Assembly: GCF_001314605.1 (NCBI RefSeq)
Contig: NZ_LIHP01000010.1
Coordinates: forward strand, 248,001-312,000
DNA length: 64,000 nucleotides
Origin: Marinobacter sp. HL-58
Lineage (GTDB): Bacteria; Pseudomonadota; Gammaproteobacteria; Pseudomonadales; Oleiphilaceae
Direction: 5' to 3'
This document shows, piece after piece, positions 55,307 through 64,000 of this stretch. Position numbers and translations under genes: made by a program. The notes beneath the pieces are model-generated. The model was not told the DNA's origin, ran no database searches, and saw only the letters and a list, made by a program, of their open reading frames with translations. Numbering within the stretch: the stretch's first letter is position 1; each line of letters opens with the position of its first letter.

Positions 55307-56028
55307 GCCACTCGCCGTTGCCCGCGCTGGAACGTGCAGGCCTGGATGCCTGGATGGTGCGGCTGTTCGACACCATTGAGGAGAACAATCTGCTGTGGCT
55401 GACGGCCCTGACCCGCGATTGCGAGATCGCCTTTGGCGATGCGCTGGTGGATATGGTCCCCTCCTACACGACGTTGATGGTGGTTTTTGATCCCACCCGG
55501 ATGCCCCCCTGTGAAGCCCGCGAGCGACTGACCGGTGTACTGGCACGGCTTACCCCGGTCGATAGTGGCGCCGAAGGTGAGCTGCACGAACTGCCAACCT
55601 GGTACGACACCAGCGTTGGCCCCGACCTCGGACGCGTGGCGGAGTTATCCGGCATCACGGTGCAGGCGGTTATCGATGCTCACAGTTACCAGCAATACCG
55701 TGTATTCGCGTTGGGCTTTGCCCCGGGATTTGCCTTTATGGGGCTGCTTGATGAGGAACTGGTCTGTCCCCGCCTGGATACTCCGCGTGCCAGAGTGCCC
55801 GCCGGCAGTGTTGCCATCGCCGGCCAGCAGACCGCAGCCTACCCGGTGGTCACGCCCGGCGGATGGAACCTGATAGGTCGGACCTCCGCACGCCTGTTCG
55901 ACCGCAATCGTGACGGGTTCAGCCTGCTGAAAATGGGCGACCGGGTGCAGTTTGTGGCGGTCGATAAGGCAACCTTCGAGGATCAGGGTGGTGACGCCAC
56001 ACCTGTCGCAAGGGAGAAGTCACAATGA
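55303..56028 (+). CDS. pxpB: 5-oxoprolinase subunit B (KipI type)
   Basis: 241 residues. The carboxyltransferase-like KipI domain (about 30-235) includes [10 protein letters not shown], the [19 protein letters not shown] segment and [11 protein letters not shown]. It pairs with PxpC. The N-terminal ~25 residues extend beyond short KipI proteins. Both ends overlap neighbours by four bases. Confidence 0.9.
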   Translation: MSHSPLPALERAGLDAWMVRLFDTIEENNLLWLTALTRDCEIAFGDALVDMVPSYTTLMVVFDPTRMPPCEARERLTGVLARLTPVDSGAEGELHELPTWYDTSVGPDLGRVAELSGITVQAVIDAHSYQQYRVFALGFAPGFAFMGLLDEELVCPRLDTPRARVPAGSVAIAGQQTAAYPVVTPGGWNLIGRTSARLFDRNRDGFSLLKMGDRVQFVAVDKATFEDQGGDATPVAREKSQ

Positions 56029-56963
56029 GGTCTGCGCCAACGCCAGGATTTCGCGTAACCCGCGCCGGTCCGCTGGCATTGTTGCAGGATGCCGGGCGTT
56101 TCGGGGTTCGCCATCTTGGCGTCACCCAGGGCGGCCCCGCCGATCTTCACGCCTGGGCCTGGGCCAATCATCTGGCAGGCAATACCTGGGGCACTCCGGC
56201 GCTGGAGATTACCTTTGGCGGTCTGGTGCTGGTGGCGGAACGGGAACTGGTCATTGCCCTCACCGGCGCTGATCTCGGCACAAGGCTCAACCAGAAGGCG
56301 GCGCCCCGCTGGCAAACCCTGTCACTGTCGGCAGGCGATACACTGACCTTCGGCACGCCCACCAACGGCCTGCGCGCCTACCTTGCCGTAGCTGGCGGCT
56401 TCAGCGCCGAACCGGTACTGGGCAGTGTGGCCTGCGTAGCGAGGGAGCAACTGGGCGGATTTGATGGCCAGGGCAACAGCGTGCGGGAAAACGATGTGTT
56501 ACCTGTCGAAGACAGCGCGCCACGGCCAGCGGAGCAAACAGCACCTGAATCAGAGCAACCGGATTATCAGGCTGCCGTCACGCTGGATCTGCTCCCTGGC
56601 GCGCAGATTGCCGCCTTCACCGGAAAAAGTCTTTTCGATGCATTCAATGCTGAATGGACGGTGGATCAGCGCGCGGACCGGATGGGGGTCAGGCTCACCG
56701 GCCCGAAATTGCAGTGCAGCATTACGTCCATGGTATCGGAAGGTATTTCGCTGGGCGCTGTTCAGGTACCGCCGGACGGCCAGCCCATTGCCCTGCTGAA
56801 TGACCGACAGACCATTGGCGGCTACCCTCGCCTGGGCAACCTCACACCCCTGGCCGCCGGGCGGCTTGCGCAATGCCTGCCCGGGCAGAGAGTTCGGCTG
56901 AGGGCCGCAGGCACTGGCGGTGCGCTGCGGCAACACCGGGAATTCCTGGGCAGGTTCCGCTAG
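56025..56963 (+). CDS. pxpC: 5-oxoprolinase subunit C (KipA type)
   Basis: 312 residues. Allophanate hydrolase C-like/KipA domain: AGPLALLQDAGRFGVRHLGVTQGGPAD, ALTGADLGTRLN, GLRAYLAVAGGF, the DQRADRMGVRL region and GAVQVPPDGQPIALLNDRQTIGGYPRLG. Last gene of the operon; it ends six bases from the convergent efpL. Confidence 0.95.
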   Translation: MRSAPTPGFRVTRAGPLALLQDAGRFGVRHLGVTQGGPADLHAWAWANHLAGNTWGTPALEITFGGLVLVAERELVIALTGADLGTRLNQKAAPRWQTLSLSAGDTLTFGTPTNGLRAYLAVAGGFSAEPVLGSVACVAREQLGGFDGQGNSVRENDVLPVEDSAPRPAEQTAPESEQPDYQAAVTLDLLPGAQIAAFTGKSLFDAFNAEWTVDQRADRMGVRLTGPKLQCSITSMVSEGISLGAVQVPPDGQPIALLNDRQTIGGYPRLGNLTPLAAGRLAQCLPGQRVRLRAAGTGGALRQHREFLGRFR

Positions 56964-56969
56964 GCGAAC

Positions 56970-57536
56970 CTAGGCGCGGCCCAGAAACCGCCGTTCCTCA
57001 ACATTGATCCTGATACGGTCGCCTGTGGAAATATGCTCCGGCACCTGAATCACCAGGCCGGTGGTCAGTCTGGCTGGCTTGGTTCTTGCGGTTGCTGAGC
57101 CACCCTTGACGGAGGGATCGGTTTCCTCGATCACAAGATCCACAGTCGGGGGCAAACCCAGCGCCACTGGCGCATCGCTCACCAGAATCACCATCAGCCC
57201 CTGTGTATCCTCATCGATAAACAGGAGCTCTTCTGCAATGGCTTCCCGGTTCAGGCTGTACTGGGTGTAATCCTCGGCATCCATGAAAACGAACTCGTCG
57301 CCATCGGAATAGGAAAACGTCGCCGGCCGCCGTACCAGGTCCGCGAGGTTCAGCATGTCCGAGTCCTTGAACGTCTGGTCGATCTTGTACCCGGTTACAA
57401 CATCGTAAAGGCGCATGCGATAGAGGCTGCCACCAGCGCGCCCCTGGGGCACGGACCGCTCGATATCCTTTACAAAGTACACGCCACCGTCGTATTCAAC
57501 AGCGGAGTTCTTCTTGATCTCACCTGCTTTTGGCAT
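56970..57536 (-). CDS. efpL: Elongation factor P-like protein EfpL (YeiP)
   Basis: 188 residues starting [10 protein letters not shown]. The three EF-P domains are present; the first-domain loop [14 protein letters not shown] carries an Arg instead of the modified Lys, as in YeiP/EfpL, and the C-terminus [14 protein letters not shown] [14 protein letters not shown] ends in ERRFLGRA. EfpL rescues ribosomes stalled on proline-containing motifs without needing a lysine modification. Confidence 0.95.
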   Translation of the reverse strand: MPKAGEIKKNSAVEYDGGVYFVKDIERSVPQGRAGGSLYRMRLYDVVTGYKIDQTFKDSDMLNLADLVRRPATFSYSDGDEFVFMDAEDYTQYSLNREAIAEELLFIDEDTQGLMVILVSDAPVALGLPPTVDLVIEETDPSVKGGSATARTKPARLTTGLVIQVPEHISTGDRIRINVEERRFLGRA

Positions 57537-57591
57537 TGCTTGTGTTTCCGGAAAAAATTGAAATATGAATGGTTAACCAGGTACCGGCTGA

Positions 57592-58290
57592 TTACGCCAT
57601 CAGCCCAAGCTTCTCGGCGTCCTTCAGAATACAGTCATCGAGGAGTTCGAGATACCCGGCCTTGGCCTTGAGCTTGGTTTGTTTGTGGGCTGTCATGTTG
57701 AGTTTCCTGAACTGCTGCGCCACTTCATTCGCCCGCTCCCTGAGCTGCTCGGGTGCAACAATTTCATCCAGGAAACCGGCCTGGACCGCACCTTCCGGGC
57801 TGAAGATTTCCGCATTAACCACGGCACGATAGAAATGAGCAGGCGACAGACGATGGCGGGCAATCTCGATACCGGCATGGTGCATGGTCATGCCGATGGC
57901 CACCTCATTGAGGCCCAGCTTGAAATCCCCTTCAATGCCAATGCGGTAATCCAACGACAGCAAAACAAAGGCGCCTTTGGCAATTGCATGACCGCTGCAG
58001 GCACCGATGACTGGCAGCGGGAATGCAGCCAGACGGCGCGAAAACTTTGAGCCAACATTGACCAGAGCGGAGGCTTCCCTGGGGCCTTTCTGCATTTCCT
58101 TCAGGTCGTAGCCTCCGGAAAAAATACCCGGCTGCCCGGTCAGGATGACCACTGCCTGGTCTTCCTCGGCGCGGTCAAAGGCACGATTCAGCGCCTCAAA
58201 TACTTCGTGGCTCAGGGCATTGGCCTTGCCGTTGCTGATCGTAATGGTGGCTACGCCATCTTCCAACTGGTAATTTACAAGGTCCGTCAC
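57592..58290 (-). CDS. Enoyl-CoA hydratase/isomerase (crotonase) family
   Basis: 232 residues from a GTG with AGAGGA upstream. The oxyanion-hole segments are GQPGIFSGGYDLKEM and ACSGHAIAKGAFVLL. The usual catalytic Glu pair is reduced: LGLNEVAIGMTM keeps the first Glu. Acts on an acyl-CoA; the precise reaction is uncertain. It is on the same strand as efpL and the DUF2750 gene. Confidence 0.85.
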   Translation of the reverse strand: MTDLVNYQLEDGVATITISNGKANALSHEVFEALNRAFDRAEEDQAVVILTGQPGIFSGGYDLKEMQKGPREASALVNVGSKFSRRLAAFPLPVIGACSGHAIAKGAFVLLSLDYRIGIEGDFKLGLNEVAIGMTMHHAGIEIARHRLSPAHFYRAVVNAEIFSPEGAVQAGFLDEIVAPEQLRERANEVAQQFRKLNMTAHKQTKLKAKAGYLELLDDCILKDAEKLGLMA

Positions 58291-58362
58291 CGGAATATCC
58301 TCTTGCTGAAGTTGTCTTGTGAGGTGGTGAACTTTGCCACCTTCTGCATGAACTGGCTACCC

Positions 58363-58755
58363 TCAGAAGCCTGACATCTCGTCCTGCAGGTCGCGTTTCA
58401 ACTCTTCTGGCTCTGTAATCCAGAGGGTATCGTCATGGCCGGGAAAAACACCTACCTCCAGGCCATCCCTGGTCAGACCGGGCACCCATTTTCTGAAAAA
58501 ATCAGGCAGAGAGATACTTTTCGGGGAGAGGTCACCGGTGCCTTTCGCGTATTCCGCCGCAAATGCCGACCCGGGCCACACGGGCAAATGAGCCAGGGCA
58601 GCGCCCTCCGACTCGATCTTCAGGAAGCGGTTCTCCGCATTCACCAGAATCCAGATCTCCCGCTCCTCGCCAACAAGGCTCAGGAAGTAGTCGTATCGCT
58701 CCTCGCCATTCAATTCGAGGATCTGGTTCAGTTCATCATTGGTCATCGCATTCAT
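58363..58755 (-). CDS. DUF2750 protein
   Basis: 130 residues from ATG 58755 (or 58746). The DUF2750 pattern spans most of the chain: YDYFLSLVGEEREIWILVN, FLKIESEGAALAHLPVWP and TLWITEPEELKRDL. It is a small cytoplasmic domain of unknown role. A CGGAG site lies 11 bases before the ATG; a GTG at 58794 is possible. Confidence 0.75.
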   Translation of the reverse strand: MNAMTNDELNQILELNGEERYDYFLSLVGEEREIWILVNAENRFLKIESEGAALAHLPVWPGSAFAAEYAKGTGDLSPKSISLPDFFRKWVPGLTRDGLEVGVFPGHDDTLWITEPEELKRDLQDEMSGF

Positions 58756-58869
58756 CAACTGTTGCACTCCGGTAAGGTACCCTGTCCGATTCACCTGCTA
58801 CACTCGCATGTTCAAGGCTACTGTGAGTCTTGAGCCATGGCTCCACAAGCACACTATAAGGAAATTGGA

Positions 58870-59073
58870 ATGGGAAGCACGAAACTCATTGGCCTCGTTT
58901 TACTGGTTGTTGGCATTGCCCTTCTGTTCTTCGGGTACCAATCCACACAATCAGTGGGGGACCAGATCACGGAATCGCTTACTGGCCGCTTTACGGATGA
59001 AACCATGTGGTACCTGATTGGTGGTGCCGCAGCCGTTGTAGGGGGCGGCTTCCTGGCGTTTGTCAAAAAATAA
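58870..59073 (+). CDS. DUF3185 small membrane protein
   Basis: 67 residues from MGSTKLIG, with AAGGAAA seven bases upstream. Two membrane helices (about 4-22 and 45-63) around a polar loop QSVGDQITESLTG that is typical of DUF3185. Function unknown. Followed 24 bases later by the DUF3096 gene. Confidence 0.8.
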   Translation: MGSTKLIGLVLLVVGIALLFFGYQSTQSVGDQITESLTGRFTDETMWYLIGGAAAVVGGGFLAFVKK

Positions 59074-59097
59074 TCCTTTTTGCAGGAGACCAGCTGT

Positions 59098-59235
59098 ATG
59101 ACACTTCACCTTGAACTCGCCCCGCTGATCAGCCTGGGCGCAGGCATAGGCATCCTGATATTCCCCAGGCTGCTCAACTATATCGTGGCAGGCTATCTCA
59201 TCGTTCTGGGTGTACTGGGACTGCTTGGGCATTAA
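59098..59235 (+). CDS. DUF3096 small membrane protein
   Basis: 45 residues: MTLHLELAPLISLGAGIG begins, with GCAGGAGA upstream. Two short hydrophobic stretches joined at FPRLLNYIVAGY, the DUF3096 signature. Its TAA overlaps the convergent SelW-like stop. Function unknown; probably co-expressed with the DUF3185 gene. Confidence 0.8.
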   Translation: MTLHLELAPLISLGAGIGILIFPRLLNYIVAGYLIVLGVLGLLGH

Positions 59236-59504
59236 CGATCCACGTGCCCGAGTGAGCGCTCGGGATCGATCTGATCCCGCACCAGCTGCTTGAGTACCTT
59301 GATCTCGGGGAAGCCCTGCTGTTCCTTCCGGGACCAGATCCGCGTGTCGTTAACCCAGACTTCGAATATGCCGCCGGTTCCCGGATGCAGCGCCAGCGAG
59401 TCCAGCTCGCCCTCGAAGGTGGTCAGCAGCTCCTGCGCCATCCAGGCCGAACGCAACAGCCAGCGGCAACCTGTGCAGTAGTGGATATCAACTCTGTTTG
59501 TCAT
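59232..59504 (-). CDS. SelT/SelW/SelH (Rdx)-family protein
   Basis: 90 residues. The thioredoxin-like fold with a Cys-x-x-Cys motif near the start (IHYCTGCRWLL), GTGGIFEVWVNDTRIW and QLVRDQIDP. The bacterial relatives of selenoprotein W use Cys in place of selenocysteine and are thought to take part in thiol redox. The start has an AGGAG-type site. Confidence 0.9.
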   Translation of the reverse strand: MTNRVDIHYCTGCRWLLRSAWMAQELLTTFEGELDSLALHPGTGGIFEVWVNDTRIWSRKEQQGFPEIKVLKQLVRDQIDPERSLGHVDR

Positions 59505-59538
59505 CGAATACTCCTGATATTACCTTACGATAGAAGCT

Positions 59539-61256
59539 CTAGAAGCTCGTTCTTCCCCGCAATAACACCTGCACCTGATCAATACTGTCATCGCCATCCA
59601 GCGGAAAAGCAAAATCCAGGTGCAGCATTCGCTGAACCTCGATCCTGCTGGAGGCCAGCCTGAGGCCGAACCCTACATCCTTCAGAAAGCCATCATCCGG
59701 CCCGCTGTTGCGTCCGTCATCGAACCAGGCACGCCCCACGTCTGAAAAGATCACACCGCCCAGCCGAAACAGTTTGAACGGGTGCCAGTCCGGGAAATAG
59801 CGGCGCTCGAGCGTCCAGAGCGCGCGCCGGTCACCCTGCTGGTAGTCACTGGGATAACCCCGTAAACCGTTTTCGCCGCCGATCAGAAGTTGCTGGTCCA
59901 CAGTCAGGTTATGGGCTGCGGTAATGGAAAGATTGGTGTACCAGCTATTCCAGCGCACCGACCCGCCATGGAAGTACTCCAGGCTCAGCGTTCCCTGAAG
60001 ATTTTCGACGCGGTTCTCATCCAGCCGATAGTTTCCGCTCTGGCTGATCCCGTAACGGGCATAGTTGGTTTCGGTGGCCAGAAGCGCGTCCTGAAAATCC
60101 ATGTTCAGCACGACGCGGTCCTCTGTCGCCCCAAGGCCCGGAGACGAGTAACCCAGCTCCGTGCGCCACACGAATCCGTCCCGAACGTCTTCAACCCGCT
60201 GCAACTGGGTCAGGTTTGTCATCTCCCGGAAGCGGTTCTCACGGTAGTCGAAACCAATCCAGGGGTAGCTCAGCGTCCGGTCCTCCGGCAGCGCATCCAG
60301 CTCCGGCTCATCCGGCAGGCGTTCGAATGCCTGGGCATCGTAACGATAGCCGGCAAGAAGCCGCCACTGACGATCATCGCGCTCGGCCAACGCCCAGCCA
60401 GCATCAATATCCACAAATTCACGGCTGCGGCGGTAATCGGCAATGGCCTCTGCGCCTACGAAACGGGATTGCTCACGAACATCATCCTCGCCCCTGAGAC
60501 CGAATCGCCAGTCTGTACGTTCACTGAAGAACGGGCGCTCTATATAACCACCCCGGCCACGACCATCACTGCGCTCATCGAAGGAAAAACCCGCCTGCCA
60601 GTGGGAGCCCAGAACATTGGGATCATCGAAATAAAGGCTGGTCTCGGTACGGTCAGGATCCTTTGTCCAGGAAACCCCCGCGCTCTTGCCCGAACCAAGA
60701 AAGTTCGGGTCGGAGAGCCCGGTATTGGTGGTGTTTTCGCCACCGGATCGCGAACCGCCAACCGTGGGCAGCAGAGTCCAGGTATCACGCGCCAGAACAC
60801 TGACCTCCACCTCATCCCCGCACACCCGGGTGACACCGACCCAGGCAGCAGTCAGATACTCGCGCTGGCGAAGAATACGTTCGGATTCAGCGATGGCCTC
60901 CGGCTCATACACATCTCCCTCAGCGAATACCAGCTGAGCGCGCAGAGCCGACTCCCAGGTGGGTGTATTGAGTGCATTCAGGGTGCGATAGATAAGGTTG
61001 TCCTGTTCCGGGTCGCTGACATCAAAAATCGGGCGGCGAACAATACGAACACTGCCGATCCGCGCCCCCTCGGGTATGACCAGATCAACCTGGCGAGCCA
61101 ACTGGTCCCGGGGCTGGTCAAGATCAATAGACTCTGGCTGAACTTCGCTGACGATACACTGGTCCGTACCGGACTCCGCAAGCACGGTGGCGCTGACGAC
61201 CGTGGTGCCGGAGAGAAGCAGGGCTCGCCCCAGAGGTGTCAGAACTCGTTTGCCAT
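59539..61256 (-). CDS. BamA/TamA-like outer-membrane barrel, apparent 5' frameshift
   Basis: About 570 residues. A POTRA-like N-terminal region (IGSVRIVRRPIFDV... YRTLNALNTPTWESALR) precedes a beta-barrel ending in Phe (LLRGRTSF). The barrel contains GGENGLRGYPSDYQQGDRR, the conserved RGY of Omp85 proteins. The open frame has no good ATG. An ATG at 61256 forms a TAATG junction with the preceding gene but is one base out of frame. One extra A in the run at 61249-61251 would give MAKRVLTPLGRALLL, a textbook signal peptide. The alternative is a GTG at 61290. It probably helps assemble or export an outer-membrane component. Confidence 0.75.
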
Positions 61257-63823
61257 TACTCAGCCTGCACCAGCCACTCCCTGAGTTCACGCAGCGGTAG
61301 CGGCCGGCAGAACCAGAACCCCTGGATTCTGTCACACCCCAGCTCCCCCAGTAACCGGGCAGTCTGATCATCTTCAACCCCCTCGGCAACGATATGATAA
61401 CCAAGGCTATGAGCCATGTTGACGGCTGTTTCAACGATGACCCGTGAACCCTCACTGGTCATGATATCGTCAATCAGTGACCGATCCAGTTTCAGCTCCG
61501 TTGCCGGCAGCTGCTTCAGGTAGGAGAGCGAGGAATACCCGCTACCAAAATCATCAATGGAGATTTTGAGCCCTGTGCCCGCAAGCCTTTGCAATTCGGC
61601 CAGGCCCTGTTCGGGGTCTTCCATGGCCGCAGTTTCAGTCAGCTCCAGGGTCAGGTTTTGCGCGCTGACCCCATGGCGCTGAAGAGCAGAAGATATCACT
61701 CCCTCAAGTTCTCCCGATACCAGGTCCCGGGCCGAGATATTGATGGATATGGTTACCTCCGGATGGCGGTCCAACAGCCCCGACAGGTCGCCGATTCCCC
61801 GCTCAATCGCCCACCGTGTCAACTGTGTGATCACGCCGGTTTCTTCTGCCAGGGGAATAAAATCCGCAGGGAGAATCCAGCCACGTTGCGGATGATTCCA
61901 TCGAATGAGCGCTTCCAGACCGATTACCTGGCCGCTTTCGAGGCAGAGTTTCGGTTGGTAATAGAGCTGGGTATGCTCTGCCTGCAGGGCTTCCCTGAGA
62001 TCGGACATCAGCGTCAGCCGGCTTTCGCTATAGATGTCGTATTTCTCGGAATAAAACCCGGTTTCAAAACGCCCATGGGGAGTGATTTCCATGCCGACAT
62101 GGGCATTGCGGATCAGCATGGCTGCGTTATCCCCGTGCTCGGGATAACTCGCTGCTCCGAACCGGGGATGCAGTTCAATAGCAAGGTTATCCAGTACAAC
62201 CGGCTCTGTCAGTTTCTTGAGCGCCCTGTTGAGGCTTTCAAAGTTGTCGTTGACCATGCTGGTGTTCACCAGCAAACCGAAGGTATCACCCGATAACTGA
62301 TATACCAGCTCCTGTCTCCCGTGGCTATCCGGGACCCGATGAAGGAACGGTAATTTGTCCGCCAGCTCGGTCATCTGGTTCGCCACGCCCTGGAATAACC
62401 GGTCACTGCGATTGAGGCCAAGGGTACGGTTGATTTCATCCAGGCGGGTAATTCGTGCTACCCCCACCATGTAATGGCCCTCAGGGTCCTGTTGAAGCTG
62501 TCTGTTTACCATCCACTCGAAGCGATTCCGGTTGGGGAGCCCGGTGACCGGATCATGGGTCATCGCTTCATTCAGCCGGTTCTGAGCCTCGTTCCGCGCC
62601 TTCTCCTCGCGCAGGGCGTCCGCCTGAGCACGAATTTTCTCTTCGCGTTCACGATACAGGCGATCCGCCAATGCCAGCGTGAGGATGAATGCCTCCAGTC
62701 CAGAGCCGATCTGCATGGCGTGCTCGGTCATGAAGTTTTCCGGGAAGAACCCCAGGGCCCGCCCTGCCGTGGCCAGCACGCCAATGGTCAGTGGTGTCCA
62801 GGCAATGGTGAAAAAGGCACCGGCCCGAACACCCGCAGCCCAGGTAACAGGGCCGGCCACAAACAACAGCGAAAAGAAAAACAGGGCGGACACGGCGGAC
62901 AACATGACGGCTGCGTTATAGCTCAGAGTCAGTGCGGCAACGAAGTTGATGACTTCAAAACCGATCATTACCCGGATGGCGATATCCAGTTTCGGGCTAT
63001 GGGAAGGAATTCTGAGCAGGGCCCGGCAGAACAACACCGAGAACAGCGCAAGAACCGGCATCGAAACAAGCAGCGCCCGGGCATGAATCTCCGGAGACTG
63101 AGGGTACAGAAGCTGGAAACTGTACCCCTTGATGGACGCGAAAAACAGCAGGTAGCCCGCAATCGCAAGCGCGTAATACAGGTACAGTCTTTCGCGGAGA
63201 GTCAGGAATACAGCAAGATTAATCAGGATGATGACCGTCAGGCTGCCGTAATAGAAAAAATGGAGCTTTTGCTCACCGGAGGCAGCACCAAAAAACTCAC
63301 TCTCGCGCCAGATGTTGAGTGGCAGGATCATGGAACCTTCGGTTCTGACCCTTACATAAATGGTTTTGACCTGTTCGGGCTGCAGACCAAACCTCAGCAT
63401 CATCGACGGGTGGTCAATCTCCCGGGGATAGAAAGGCCGGGTATCGCCGGTTCTGAACTCCCTGACCTGCTTCCCATCCAGAAAAACATGAAACACCACG
63501 TCGTCCAGCTGAGAGTAGGCCAGCTCGGCGAGAAGATTCAGTGGGTCCCCGGTGGCGTTCTCCACCGTGAACCTCAACCAGTAAGCAGACGAAGTGATGC
63601 CAAAGGTCTCACTGCCGGTTGGCACAGACTGCCAGTGGCTGTCAGGCAGTTCGGTAACCTCCTCCACACTCGCCTTGCCTTCAGGGTCTTCCCAGACTTC
63701 AAACTGCGCCGCTACCGGTGATGAATCGTCAACGGAAACGGTTTCCGTGTCCGCCAGGACTGTATTCCAGGCAATAACGACCGGCAGGACAATCAGACAA
63801 CAACAAGCCCGCGCTCTGATCAT
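61256..63823 (-). CDS. 7TMR-DISM membrane GGDEF-EAL protein
   Basis: 855 residues. A signal peptide, a periplasmic 7TMR-DISMED2 domain (about 35-180), seven membrane helices (about 190-395), a coiled coil (about 395-425), then GGDEF (about 430-590) and EAL (about 605-850). GGDEF is degenerate (SGDTF at 511-515). EAL is intact: Glu637 in EALIRWNHP, SINISARDL, LELTET, DDFGSGYSS, LKLDRS and AEGVEDD. It is therefore a likely c-di-GMP phosphodiesterase responding to a periplasmic, perhaps carbohydrate, signal. Preceded by a 9-codon ORF that overlaps its start, and overlapping the barrel gene by one base. Confidence 0.9.
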   Translation of the reverse strand: MIRARACCCLIVLPVVIAWNTVLADTETVSVDDSSPVAAQFEVWEDPEGKASVEEVTELPDSHWQSVPTGSETFGITSSAYWLRFTVENATGDPLNLLAELAYSQLDDVVFHVFLDGKQVREFRTGDTRPFYPREIDHPSMMLRFGLQPEQVKTIYVRVRTEGSMILPLNIWRESEFFGAASGEQKLHFFYYGSLTVIILINLAVFLTLRERLYLYYALAIAGYLLFFASIKGYSFQLLYPQSPEIHARALLVSMPVLALFSVLFCRALLRIPSHSPKLDIAIRVMIGFEVINFVAALTLSYNAAVMLSAVSALFFFSLLFVAGPVTWAAGVRAGAFFTIAWTPLTIGVLATAGRALGFFPENFMTEHAMQIGSGLEAFILTLALADRLYREREEKIRAQADALREEKARNEAQNRLNEAMTHDPVTGLPNRNRFEWMVNRQLQQDPEGHYMVGVARITRLDEINRTLGLNRSDRLFQGVANQMTELADKLPFLHRVPDSHGRQELVYQLSGDTFGLLVNTSMVNDNFESLNRALKKLTEPVVLDNLAIELHPRFGAASYPEHGDNAAMLIRNAHVGMEITPHGRFETGFYSEKYDIYSESRLTLMSDLREALQAEHTQLYYQPKLCLESGQVIGLEALIRWNHPQRGWILPADFIPLAEETGVITQLTRWAIERGIGDLSGLLDRHPEVTISINISARDLVSGELEGVISSALQRHGVSAQNLTLELTETAAMEDPEQGLAELQRLAGTGLKISIDDFGSGYSSLSYLKQLPATELKLDRSLIDDIMTSEGSRVIVETAVNMAHSLGYHIVAEGVEDDQTARLLGELGCDRIQGFWFCRPLPLRELREWLVQAE

Positions 63824-63849
63824 GACCAGACAACCGCTGGGTTGGTCAT
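63820..63849 (-). CDS. 9-residue leader ORF upstream of the GGDEF-EAL gene
   Basis: Codes for MTNPAVVWS. AGAGGA lies about seven bases before its ATG, and its TGA overlaps the ATG of the 855-residue gene (ATGA). That gene has no ribosome binding site of its own. Translational coupling is the simplest reading. A mis-called start is less likely because no in-frame alternative lies just upstream. Confidence 0.4.
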   Translation of the reverse strand: MTNPAVVWS

Positions 63850-64000
63850 CGGGAATTCCTCTTTTATTATTAGAGCGTTCTACTGTTTAATCCTAGCCCC
63901 GAACACCGTAATGACCGAAAACTTTTCGTGTAGAAAATTGTGTCCCGGCTCACCTGTTAAATCATCAACAGACACGGCCACAGGGAAACCAACGGCAACC
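63824..64000. other. Window-edge region, promoter side of the GGDEF-EAL gene
   Basis: 177 bases containing the leader ORF and AT-rich sequence (about 63865-63895) that could hold a minus-strand promoter. Nothing else is supported. Confidence 0.3.

Noticed and set aside
59890..61284. 464-codon plus-strand ORF
   Set aside because: Shadow of the barrel gene on the opposite strand with no domain or ribosome site.
62474..63721. 415-codon plus-strand ORF
   Set aside because: Shadow of the GGDEF-EAL gene.
1..64000. tRNA, rRNA, CRISPR arrays, IS elements, integrases
   Set aside because: Looked for and not found; no conserved tRNA arm, repeat-spacer pattern or transposase-like ORF was seen.

Overview
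The window looks like a chromosomal segment of a marine gammaproteobacterium, most likely Marinobacter or a close relative. This is judged from family composition, moderately high GC and gene style, not from a database search. No rRNA, tRNA, CRISPR array, IS element or integrase was found. Most of the segment is ordinary core and accessory metabolism.

Layout. 1-6 kb: the end of a VanZ-like gene, a periplasmic solute-binding protein, an M24-fold hydrolase without metal ligands, a DUF2059 protein, a lytic transglycosylase, and a LysR regulator divergent from an orphan small protein that ends in a strong terminator. 6-11.6 kb: an acyl-CoA ligase, a 35-codon membrane ORF followed by a hairpin over the start of a GST gene, a LemA/TPM/TPM operon, and an SOS-controlled yebG. 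11.6-16 kb: an Lrp regulator divergent from arginine succinyltransferase plus a DUF1338 (2-oxoadipate dioxygenase-type) protein, a lipid kinase and a TauE/SafE carrier. 16-24.4 kb: an AbiTii-type protein, a MotA/OmpA-type motor pair, a second solute-binding protein, a DUF1631-GGDEF-EAL protein and a fluoroacetate-dehalogenase-like hydrolase. 24.5-37.7 kb: DUF3581, DUF4112, a D-aminoacylase-type amidohydrolase, a double gate-domain membrane protein, a 5'-truncated formate/nitrite transporter next to a phosphatase-kinase fusion, a maleate-isomerase-like protein without its cysteines, and several peptidoglycan, RNA and redox genes.

37.7-57 kb is the most coherent block and centres on the glutamate family. 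PutA (proline to glutamate) and a short NAD-glutamate dehydrogenase (glutamate to 2-oxoglutarate) lie divergent from an Lrp/LysR regulator pair. These lead into a long, tightly overlapping operon: a DUF1445 (D-glutamate cyclase/hydro-lyase type) protein, a TRAP transporter, DUF2848, an amidase, a polytopic membrane protein, an Old Yellow Enzyme and the three 5-oxoprolinase subunits PxpABC. I read it as uptake and breakdown of an unidentified amide or lactam into 5-oxoproline and then glutamate. This is the best candidate for an undescribed pathway.

57-64 kb: EF-P-like EfpL, a crotonase, small membrane proteins, a SelW-like protein, and a membrane GGDEF-EAL protein coupled to an outer-membrane BamA-type barrel gene that appears to carry a 1-nt frameshift in its signal peptide. 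A 9-codon ORF with a strong ribosome binding site appears to lead translation of the GGDEF-EAL gene.
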